Shown here: one piece after another, positions 1-5,771 of the stretch
How positions within the stretch are numbered: the first letter of the stretch is position 1
How the letters are laid out: each line of letters begins with the position of its first letter
Assembly: GCA_903941145.1 (NCBI GenBank)
Contig: CAJANQ010000143.1
Span: 1-6,449 of the forward strand
Length of the DNA stretch: 6,449 nucleotides
Direction of reading: 5' to 3'
Source: an uncultured Actinomycetes bacterium
GTDB taxonomy: Bacteria > Actinomycetota > Acidimicrobiia > Acidimicrobiales > Microtrichaceae
The notes under the pieces: model-generated
What the model was told of the DNA's origin: nothing
Database searches by the model: none
The model's input: only the letters and a program-made list of their open reading frames with translations
Translations under genes and position numbers: made by a program

Positions 1-1202
1 AAGATGCCCGGGAACGCCAGCACGTGGTTGATCTGGTTCGGGAAGTCCGACCGGCCGGTGGCGATGACCGCCGCGACGTCCTGGATCAGCTCGGGGCGGA
101 TCTCGGGGTCGGGGTTGGCCATGGCGAACACGATCGGGTCCTTGGCCATGGCGATCACGTCGTCACGGGTGATGAGGTCCGGGCCCGACAGGCCGATGAA
201 CACGTCCGCGCCCGGCATGAGCTCCGACAGCGAACCGGTCAGCTTCTCGGGGTTGGTGTTCTCGGCGAACCACTGCTTGGACGAGTTGAGGTCGCTGCGG
301 CCCGTGTGCACCGCACCCTGGCGGTCGGCGCCGATCACGTTCACCGCACCGGCGTTCATGATGATCTTCGAGACGGCCACGCCCGCAGCACCGACGCCGG
401 CGACGACGATCTTCAGGTCGGCGATGTTCTTGCCCACGATCCGCAGCGCGTTCTCGAGGGCGGCGAGCACCACGATGGCGGTGCCGTGCTGGTCGTCGTG
501 GAAGACGGGGATGTCCATGGCGGCGTCGAGCCGCTCCTCGACCTCGAACGCGCCGGGGGCGGCGATGTCCTCAAGGTTGATGCCGCCGAAGGTCGGCTCG
601 AGCCGGAGGACCGTCTCGATGATCTCGTCGACGGACTTGGTGTTGATGCAGATCGGGAACGCGTCCACGCCGGCGAAGTGCTTGAAGAGCAGCGCCTTGC
701 CCTCCATGACCGGCATGGCGGCCTCCGGGCCGATGTCGCCCAGACCCAGCACGGCGGTGCCGTCCGAGACGATGGCGACGGTGTTCTTCTTGATCGTCAG
801 CTGGTGGGCCGCCGCAGGGTTCTTGGCGATCTCCAGGCAGATGCGGGCCACGCCGGGCGTGTAGGCCATCGACAGGTCGTCGACGTCGCGTAGCGGGGCG
901 AGGGGCAGGACCTCGATCTTGCCGCCCTCGTGCATCTTGTAGGTGCGGTCCTCGAACTCCAGGATCTCGCAGCCGTCGACCGCGTCGATCGCGGCGCGCA
1001 CCTGGTCCTGGTGGGCCTCGCTCGTGCAGTTGACGACGACGTCCTCGTCGAGGTGCGAGGTCTTGACCTCAAAGCCCTCGAGGCCGGAGATGTTGGCGCC
1101 GGCGTCACCGATCGCTACTGCCAGCTTGCCCAGCATTCCGGGCTCGTTGGCCATCCGCACACGGATGCGGAGCGAAAAGGCGGGTGTCGGGGTGTCAGCC
1201 AT
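1..1202 (-). CDS. NAD(P)-dependent malic enzyme with N-terminal ACT domain (3' end cut by window edge)
   Basis: Oxidative decarboxylation of malate to pyruvate with reduction of NAD(P)+, in the cytoplasm. 400 complete codons are read from ATG at 1202, and the frame is still open at base 1. An ACT domain fills about residues 9-85 (FSLRIRVRMANEPGMLGKLA, then GANISGLEGFEV). The catalytic part follows: SMAYTPGVA with the catalytic Tyr at 114, DGTAVLGLGDIGPEA, MEGKALLFK with the catalytic Lys at 169, metal-ligand acidic residues E211/D212 in NLEDIAAP, and FHDDQHGTA (D236/D237). The dinucleotide-binding loop is GVGAAG at 269-274, followed by AMANPDPEI and ATGRSDFPNQINHVLAFPGI at the edge. Roughly 70 C-terminal residues should lie outside the window, judging from family length. 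An in-frame stop at 1215-1217 makes ATG 1202 the first possible start, and it leaves the ACT domain whole. No clear Shine-Dalgarno is visible. The gene follows pyrE by 19 nt, so co-transcription is likely. Cofactor preference (NAD or NADP) cannot be read from what I see. ACT domains usually bind amino acids or similar ligands, so allosteric control is an inference. Confidence 0.93.
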   Translation of the reverse strand, partial: MADTPTPAFSLRIRVRMANEPGMLGKLAVAIGDAGANISGLEGFEVKTSHLDEDVVVNCTSEAHQDQVRAAIDAVDGCEILEFEDRTYKMHEGGKIEVLPLAPLRDVDDLSMAYTPGVARICLEIAKNPAAAHQLTIKKNTVAIVSDGTAVLGLGDIGPEAAMPVMEGKALLFKHFAGVDAFPICINTKSVDEIIETVLRLEPTFGGINLEDIAAPGAFEVEERLDAAMDIPVFHDDQHGTAIVVLAALENALRIVGKNIADLKIVVAGVGAAGVAVSKIIMNAGAVNVIGADRQGAVHTGRSDLNSSKQWFAENTNPEKLTGSLSELMPGADVFIGLSGPDLITRDDVIAMAKDPIVFAMANPDPEIRPELIQDVAAVIATGRSDFPNQINHVLAFPGI

Positions 1203-1221
1203 AGAACGGGCAGGCTAACGC

Positions 1222-1791
1222 TCAGGCACCCTCGTAGCCGAAGCCGAGGTCGATCGCCGTCACCAGCGGGCGGTACGCGATGCCCGCCTCCTCGGCCATG
1301 GCGGCGCAGGTGCCGCCCCGGTCGACCAGCGGCATGATGAGCACAACCTCGGCGCCGAGCTCCTGGCACACGTGCACGGCCTCGAACAGCGAGGTGCCCC
1401 GGGTGACGGTGTCCTCGGTGACGACGACCTTGTCGCCGGGTCGCAGCGGGCCTGCGATCCGGCCGGTGACCCCGTGGTCCTTGGCCTCCTTGCGGATCGT
1501 GAACGACCGCAGCTTCCGGCCAGTGGTGGCTGCCACGGCGGCGACCGCGTAGGCGACCGGGTCGGCGCCGACGGTGAGACCCCCGATGGCGGTGGCGTCC
1601 TCGGGCAGCACGGCCAGTGCGGCCCGGGCCATCAGGACGATGCCGTCGGGCTCGCACGCCGTCTGCTTGGAGTCGATGAACCAGCTGCTCTTGCGGCCGG
1701 ACTTCAGCGTGAAGTCGCCCTCGCGCACCGAGTGGGTGCGCAGGTGCTCAACCAGCGCGGCGTGGACGTCGTCAGGGATCGGGGCTGCCAT
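1222..1791 (-). CDS. pyrE: Orotate phosphoribosyltransferase
   Basis: Transfers the phosphoribosyl group of PRPP to orotate, giving orotidine 5'-monophosphate, the fifth step of pyrimidine synthesis; cytoplasmic, and the family acts as a dimer. The protein has 189 residues, normal for the short bacterial form. Visible family features: FTLKSGRKSSWFIDSK at 27-42, IGGLTVGADPVAYAVA at 69-84, the flexible catalytic-loop region IRKEAKDHGVTGR at 99-111, and the PRPP-binding motif VVVTEDTVTRGTS at 122-134. In that motif the acidic pair is E126-D127, resembling the E-D-T form I know from actinobacterial enzymes rather than the D-D of E. coli. An in-frame stop at 1801-1803 leaves ATG 1791 as the first possible start; the sequence before it has only a weak ribosome-binding match. 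It is preceded by a 111-nt gap with a strong hairpin and followed after 19 nt by the malic enzyme, so it probably heads a two-gene unit. Confidence 0.95.
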   Translation of the reverse strand: MAAPIPDDVHAALVEHLRTHSVREGDFTLKSGRKSSWFIDSKQTACEPDGIVLMARAALAVLPEDATAIGGLTVGADPVAYAVAAVAATTGRKLRSFTIRKEAKDHGVTGRIAGPLRPGDKVVVTEDTVTRGTSLFEAVHVCQELGAEVVLIMPLVDRGGTCAAMAEEAGIAYRPLVTAIDLGFGYEGA

Positions 1792-1832
1792 GCGCCGACC
1801 CTAACCGGCCCCTCCACCGCCCCCTTCCGTCC

Positions 1833-1880
1833 GAACTCGTCATCTCCATCCACCTCTACGTGGAGGGAGATGACGAGTTC
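1833..1880. repeat. Long inverted repeat (stem-loop) between the unknown gene and pyrE
   Basis: The arm GAACTCGTCATCTCC (1833-1847) is exactly complementary to GGAGATGACGAGTTC (1866-1880). On the same axis, after one mismatched pair (1848/1865), TCCAC (1849-1853) pairs with GTGGA (1860-1864), leaving a 6-nt loop. That gives 20 pairs with a single mismatch. It starts 22 nt past the stop codon of the upstream gene and 42 nt before the pyrE start, which is where a terminator or attenuator would be. There is no run of T after it on the minus strand (the sequence continues GGACGGAAGGGGG), so it is not a classical intrinsic terminator. It could be a U-less terminator, an mRNA-stabilising 3' hairpin, or one copy of a dispersed palindromic repeat. 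The symmetry is certain; the function is not. Confidence 0.85.
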
Positions 1881-1902
1881 AGGAAGTGGTGTCGGGAGGG
1901 GA

Positions 1903-3042
1903 TCAGGGCGCGGGGTCCCAGCCGACGAGGCCGTAGTCGGGGAAGTCGCCGATGAAGAAGAACTCGTGGAGGCCATGGCCCACCGCGCCGTCGGCCACGC
2001 CGCCCGACTGCGTGAACCGCGCCACCTGGTCGACCAGCCCGAAGAGGGACGCCTTGTCGGCCACGTAGTCCATCTGCCGGCCCTGGACCACGAGCGGTCC
2101 CTGGTACATGCCGTGGCGCCAGTCAGGGTCGATGCCGTAGCCGGTGCCGTGCATGAGCCAGCAGTCCATGAGCGGCTCGACGGCGATCTCGATGCCGCCG
2201 CCGGGCGCCTCGGGGAACGACAGCACCGACGACTCGACGCGCCGGGTGCCGGGGGTCAGCACGCAGGCGTGCTCGGGCCGGCCCAGCCACTCGGGCTCGC
2301 GGTCGGGGTCGTTCCAGATGCGCACGGCCTCCTCGAGCTCGCGGTGGCCGCCGACGTGCTCGTTGAGGATGTACAGGATCGAATGGTCGTCGAACTGCAT
2401 CGGTGCGTAGTTCCACATGCCGGTCATCTGGCCCTCGGTGCGGATGCCCGTCGGCTCCTCCTCGCCCACCGGGCGCACGCCCCACGAGCGGTCGCGGGTG
2501 CCCCACCAGCTGTCGGGCGTGACCTCGAACCGGTGGCCGCCGGTCTGGATCCAGCCGGACCACTGGCCGGTCTGGGCAAGGCGCATGGTGTCGAACAGCA
2601 CGCGGCCGTGTTTGCGCAGGTACTGGCGCGGCTCCTCGAACGCCGGGATCGACCCGGTCCAGGTCAGGTCGAACGTGACGTCGTGGCCGGACTCCTCGGC
2701 GACGATCCGCAGCTCGTGGAGCGGACGGACGACCTCGACGCGCAGCGGGCCGACCGAGGTGTCCATTCGGTCGCCCAGCTCACGCGACGCCCGCACCACC
2801 CGGTGCTCGTCGCCCACGACCACGCACGCGAACGCGTCCTGCACCGACAGGTTCGGGTACTGGCCCAGGCCGAAGACCAGGAACGCCTCACCGTCGTTGG
2901 AGTGGCAGTTGAAGTAGTACCGGTCGTAGAAGTTCCGGTCGCTCGTCGCCGAGTGGCGGATCGTCTCGGCCACCTGGTGCACCGGGAAGTCGTCCCAGGA
3001 CGAGAGGGAGCCGTGGGCGCGGGGCTGCGGGAAGTCGGTCAT
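1903..3042 (-). CDS. Conserved-looking protein of unknown function (possible CrtC/AttH-like calycin fold)
   Basis: 379 residues, no signal peptide or membrane segment visible, so probably a soluble cytoplasmic protein. It is rich in Trp, Tyr, Gly and charged residues with many short alternating hydrophobic stretches (for example EAFLVFGLGQYP and HSILYILNEHV), suggesting a mainly beta-strand protein. Distinctive motifs are NFYDRYYFNCHSNDGE at 37-52, QTGQWSGWI at 157-165, WWGTRDRSWGVRPVG at 179-193, TGMWNYAP at 207-214 and GHGLHEFFFIGDFPDYGL near the C-terminus. The WGTRDRSWG element recalls uncharacterised actinobacterial and mycobacterial proteins that I associate, from memory only, with the hydroxyneurosporene-dehydratase (CrtC)/AttH lipocalin-like group. 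I cannot name substrate or activity. ATG 3042 is the first start after an in-frame stop at 3052-3054; no good Shine-Dalgarno is seen. It begins 61 nt after purM ends and may be read from the purine operon. Codon use matches its neighbours, so there is no sign of transfer. The gene call is strong, the family call weak. Confidence 0.85.
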   Translation of the reverse strand: MTDFPQPRAHGSLSSWDDFPVHQVAETIRHSATSDRNFYDRYYFNCHSNDGEAFLVFGLGQYPNLSVQDAFACVVVGDEHRVVRASRELGDRMDTSVGPLRVEVVRPLHELRIVAEESGHDVTFDLTWTGSIPAFEEPRQYLRKHGRVLFDTMRLAQTGQWSGWIQTGGHRFEVTPDSWWGTRDRSWGVRPVGEEEPTGIRTEGQMTGMWNYAPMQFDDHSILYILNEHVGGHRELEEAVRIWNDPDREPEWLGRPEHACVLTPGTRRVESSVLSFPEAPGGGIEIAVEPLMDCWLMHGTGYGIDPDWRHGMYQGPLVVQGRQMDYVADKASLFGLVDQVARFTQSGGVADGAVGHGLHEFFFIGDFPDYGLVGWDPAP

Positions 3043-3064
3043 CGCCGGAGACTAGGTGCGGCGC

Positions 3065-3076
3065 ACCGGGCCCGGT
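3065..3076. repeat. 12-bp perfect palindrome in the purM / unknown-gene gap
   Basis: ACCGGGCCCGGT is its own reverse complement and sits 23 nt before the start of the 379-residue gene, in the 61-nt gap after purM. A second small inverted repeat, CCGGC/GCCGG around a 5-nt loop, lies at 3084-3098. Either could be a protein-binding site or part of a weak 3' hairpin of purM. In DNA this GC-rich such palindromes also arise by chance, and no T-run follows. Confidence 0.3.
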
Positions 3077-3103
3077 AGGGCAACCGGCGCGGAGCCGGGC
3101 AGG

Positions 3104-4141
3104 TCAGTCCGAGAACTGGACGACGCCGGTGCCCTTGACGACCTTGCCGATCGTCCGGGCCCGATGGCCGGCGGTGCGCAGGACGTCGAGCGCCTTGTGC
3201 TCGGCCGAGGCCGGGACGACGGCGACCATGCCGACGCCCAGGTTGAACACCTTGCGCATCTCGTCGGTGCTGACGTCGCCGATGCGCTGCAGCTCCGTGA
3301 AGATCCGCGGCCACTCCCACGAGTTCGGGTCGACCACGGCGTCGTGGTGCTTGCCGAGCGAGCGGTTGAGGTTGCCGGGCAGGCCGCCGCCGGTGATGTG
3401 GGCGATGGAGTGCACGTCGACCGCGGCGAGCAGCTTGTGGACCGCCGGCGAGTAGATCACCGACGGGGCCAGCAGCTCCTCGCCCACCGTCGGCGCCGCG
3501 TGGTCGTCCCACGCCTTGTCGTTCACGGTCTTGCCGGCCACGTCGAACATGAGACGGCGGGCCAGCGAGTAGCCGTTCGATCGCAGCCCGGGCGACGGCA
3601 GCGCGATGAGCACGTCGCCGTCGGCCACCTTCTCGCCCGTGAGCATCTTCGAGCGGTCCACGACGCCGACGGAGAACCCGACCAGGTCGAACTCGCCGGG
3701 CTCCATCGAGCCGGGGTGCTCGGCCATCTCGCCGCCGATCAGCGCGCAGCCGGCCTGGCGGCAGCCCTCGGCCACGCCGGCCACCAGCTGCTTGATGTGC
3801 TCTGGGTCCAGGCTCCCGACGGCGATGTAGTCCAGGAAGAAGAGCGGCTCCGCGCCGACGCACACCAGGTCGTCGACGCACATGGCGACCAGGTCGACGC
3901 CGATGGTCGTGAACCGGCCGGCGGCCTGGGCGACGAGCGCCTTGGTGCCGACGCCGTCGGTCGACGACACGAGCACCGGCTCGCGGTAGCCCTCGGGCTG
4001 GAACCGGAACAGTCCGCCGAACCCGCCGATGTCGCCGATGACCTCTGGCCGGAACGTGGAACGGACGTCGGCCTTGATGCGCTCGACGGCCTCTTCGCCG
4101 GCCTCGATCGAGACGCCGGCGGACTCATAGGTCTCACCCAC
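3104..4141 (-). CDS. purM: Phosphoribosylformylglycinamidine cyclo-ligase (AIR synthetase)
   Basis: Converts formylglycinamidine ribonucleotide and ATP to aminoimidazole ribonucleotide, the fifth step of purine synthesis; cytoplasmic, and dimeric in the family. 345 residues, the same length as the E. coli enzyme. The N-terminal ATP-binding/cyclase domain shows TYESAGVSIEAGEEAVERIK at 4-23, GDIGGFGGLF at 36-45, SSTDGVGTK at 59-67, GAEPLFFLDYIA at 96-107 and ALIGGEMAEHPGSM at 133-146. The C-terminal domain shows LPSPGLRSNGYSLAR at 181-195, HITGGGLPGNLNR at 248-260 and FNLGVGMVAVV at 299-309. The start is GTG 4141: it gives the correct N-terminus just before TYESAGV and has a strong Shine-Dalgarno AGGGGGAG 7 nt upstream. 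The more upstream ATG of this frame (4288) would add 49 residues with no family match, lying over purF. The gene overlaps the purF 3' end by 8 nt, indicating translational coupling in one operon. Confidence 0.97.
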   Translation of the reverse strand: MGETYESAGVSIEAGEEAVERIKADVRSTFRPEVIGDIGGFGGLFRFQPEGYREPVLVSSTDGVGTKALVAQAAGRFTTIGVDLVAMCVDDLVCVGAEPLFFLDYIAVGSLDPEHIKQLVAGVAEGCRQAGCALIGGEMAEHPGSMEPGEFDLVGFSVGVVDRSKMLTGEKVADGDVLIALPSPGLRSNGYSLARRLMFDVAGKTVNDKAWDDHAAPTVGEELLAPSVIYSPAVHKLLAAVDVHSIAHITGGGLPGNLNRSLGKHHDAVVDPNSWEWPRIFTELQRIGDVSTDEMRKVFNLGVGMVAVVPASAEHKALDVLRTAGHRARTIGKVVKGTGVVQFSD

Positions 4142-5717
4142 CGGTGGACTCCCCCTGATTGCTCTGACTGGCCTTTGCGGCCTCGGACGGCAGGACGTCG
4201 AGCCCGTCGAGCAGGGTGTTGGCCCGCTCCGGGGCACGGACCTTGGGATCTTCCACCGGAATCTCCAGCACACCCTTGCCTGCGGCATCGGGGATCGGCA
4301 CTGCGTACTCGCCGGTCAGGCAGGCAGTGCAGAACCCGGCACCCGGAGCACCCACGGCCTCGAGCAGCCCGTCGAGGGCCAGGTACGAGAGCGTGTCGAC
4401 GCCCAGGAAGCGACGGATCTCCTCGACGTCCATGTTGGCGGCGAGCAGCTCGCCGCGGGTCCCGGTGTCCATGCCGTAGAAGCAGGGCCAGCGGTACGGC
4501 GGCGACGACACCCGAAGGTGCACCTCGGCGGCGCCGGCCTCACGGAGCATCGCCACCATGGCCCGGGTGGTAGTGCCGCGGACGATCGAGTCGTCGACGA
4601 CTACCAGCCGCTTCCCGGCGATGTTCTCCTTGAGCGGGTTGAGCTTCATCCGCACGGCCAACGCGCGGAGTTCCTGGCTCGGGGCGATGAACGTGCGCCC
4701 GATGTAGCGGTTCTTCACCAGGCCATGGCCGTACGGCGTGCCGGACCGCCGGGCGAACCCCTCGGCGGCAGGGATGCCCGACTCGGGCACGCCCATGACC
4801 AGGTCGGCCTCGACCGGGGCCTGGTCGGCCAGGTGCTCGCCCATACGGACACGGGCCAGGTGCACGTTGCGGCCGTAGAGCTCGGAGTCAGGGCGGGCGA
4901 AGTAGACGAACTCGAACAGGCAGAGCTTGGGGTCGATGGCCGACTCGTCGAACGGGCGGACGGACCGCACACCGGTCTTGTCGATGACCACCATCTCGCC
5001 AGGGTCGAGCTCACGCACGAAGCTGGCACCGGCGATGTCGAGCGCCGGGGACTCAGAGGCCAGTACCCAGCCCTGGTCGAGCTTGCCCAAACACAGCGGG
5101 CGGAACCCGTGCGGGTCGCGGACGCCGATGATGCGGTCCTCGTCGAGCAGCACCAGCGAGAACGCGCCCTCAAAGGTGGGCAGCACCTCGAGCAGCGCCT
5201 GCTCGAGCGACGTGCCGTCGGCGATCCCGATGCGGTCACAGGCCTGGGCGAGCAGCTCGGCCATGACGTCGGTGTCAGACGACGCGGTGCCGGGCAGCAT
5301 GCCGGCGACCTCGCTCAGCTCGGCGGTGTTGACCAGGTTGCCGTTGTGGCCGAGGGCGAACTCGGTGTGGCCCACGTCGCGGAACACCGGCTGGCTGTTC
5401 TTCCAGAGGCTCGAGCCGGTGGTCGAGTAGCGGGTGTGGCCGATGGCGTGGCTGCCGTCGTCGATGGCCTGCAGCATGCGGTCGTCGAAGACGTTGGACA
5501 CCAGGCCCATGTCCTTCACGACAGTCAGCTGGTTGCCGTTGGAGGTGGCGATGCCGGCCGACTCCTGGCCTCGGTGCTGCAGGGCGTAGAGGCCCAGGTA
5601 GGTCAGGTGGGCCACCGGCGCGCCCGGCGCGTAGATGGCAAAGACGCCGCACGCCTCGCGGGGCTTGCCGCCGTCACGCGCGTCGCGATCAGTCAGGCCC
5701 GTCCCAGCAGCAGTCAC
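4134..5717 (-). CDS. purF: Amidophosphoribosyltransferase (glutamine PRPP amidotransferase), 4Fe-4S type
   Basis: Catalyses the committed first step of purine synthesis: PRPP plus glutamine gives 5-phosphoribosylamine. 527 residues. The N-terminal Ntn glutaminase domain starts with the nucleophile Cys23 in EACGVFAIYA after a 22-residue segment, which in this subtype is a propeptide removed by self-processing. YALQHRGQESAGIA at 44-57, IGHTRYSTTG at 92-101 and GHNGNL at 123-128 follow. The C-terminal phosphoribosyltransferase domain carries MGVPESGIPAAEGF at 308-321 and the PRPP motif VVVDDSIVRGTTT at 372-384. Cys266, Cys412, Cys463 and Cys466 (the last two in GFCTACLTGEY) match the four iron-sulfur ligands of the Bacillus subtilis type, so this is the cluster-containing, oxygen-sensitive form. 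Start GTG 5717 is the only candidate between the in-frame stop at 5730-5732 and the glutaminase domain. It lies 43 nt after gluQ and overlaps purM by 8 nt. The last ~30 residues (after about 498) look unstructured. Confidence 0.97.
   Translation of the reverse strand: MTAAGTGLTDRDARDGGKPREACGVFAIYAPGAPVAHLTYLGLYALQHRGQESAGIATSNGNQLTVVKDMGLVSNVFDDRMLQAIDDGSHAIGHTRYSTTGSSLWKNSQPVFRDVGHTEFALGHNGNLVNTAELSEVAGMLPGTASSDTDVMAELLAQACDRIGIADGTSLEQALLEVLPTFEGAFSLVLLDEDRIIGVRDPHGFRPLCLGKLDQGWVLASESPALDIAGASFVRELDPGEMVVIDKTGVRSVRPFDESAIDPKLCLFEFVYFARPDSELYGRNVHLARVRMGEHLADQAPVEADLVMGVPESGIPAAEGFARRSGTPYGHGLVKNRYIGRTFIAPSQELRALAVRMKLNPLKENIAGKRLVVVDDSIVRGTTTRAMVAMLREAGAAEVHLRVSSPPYRWPCFYGMDTGTRGELLAANMDVEEIRRFLGVDTLSYLALDGLLEAVGAPGAGFCTACLTGEYAVPIPDAAGKGVLEIPVEDPKVRAPERANTLLDGLDVLPSEAAKASQSNQGESTGG
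4149..4156 (-). promoter_or_regulatory. Ribosome-binding site of purM inside the purF coding end
   Basis: On the minus strand AGGGGGAG is followed by a 7-nt spacer and GTG at 4141. It is the best Shine-Dalgarno match before any gene start in the window and decides the purM start. It lies within the last codons of purF (…QGESTGG), consistent with ribosomes finishing purF re-initiating on purM. Confidence 0.75.
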
Positions 5718-5771
5718 GTGCCCATCTTGTCAGACCGGGCACCCCCCTCAGGACCGTCGGTCAGGGTGCCC
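5718..5771 (-). promoter_or_regulatory. Possible alternative stem-loops in the gluQ-purF junction
   Basis: Three related segments occur: GGGTGCCC (+ strand 5764-5771), GGGCACCC (5737-5744) and GTGCCC (5718-5723). The first two can form an 8-bp stem with a 19-nt loop that contains the gluQ stop codon. The middle one can instead pair 6 bp with the third, with a 13-nt loop, and that stem ends directly at the purF GTG start and covers the G-rich stretch before it. The two pairings share 5737-5742 and exclude each other, as in attenuators. There is no T-run, so termination is unproven. The complementarity is seen in the sequence; a regulatory role is inference. Confidence 0.3.

Noticed and set aside
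4..893. Two overlapping plus-strand open frames of 286 and 289 codons at the left end
   Set aside because: Both are opposite the malic enzyme, whose motifs are continuous through this stretch on the minus strand.
1704..1976. Small minus-strand frame of 90 codons reading across the hairpin before pyrE
   Set aside because: It overlaps the ends of two real genes in another frame, and the middle simply translates the inverted repeat.
1372..3078. 568-codon open frame on the plus strand opposite pyrE and the unknown gene
   Set aside because: It lies wholly antisense to two well-supported genes, has a composition dominated by Asp/Val/Gly/His/Arg typical of reversed high-GC codons, and shows no family motif.
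3043..3103. Possible intrinsic terminator after purM
   Set aside because: Short GC-rich inverted repeats are present but the stems are weak or lack a loop, and no T-run follows on the minus strand; left as a palindrome only.
3056..4573. 505-codon plus-strand open frame opposite purM and the 3' part of purF
   Set aside because: A mirror frame of purM and purF; high GC removes stop codons by chance. No recognisable domain.
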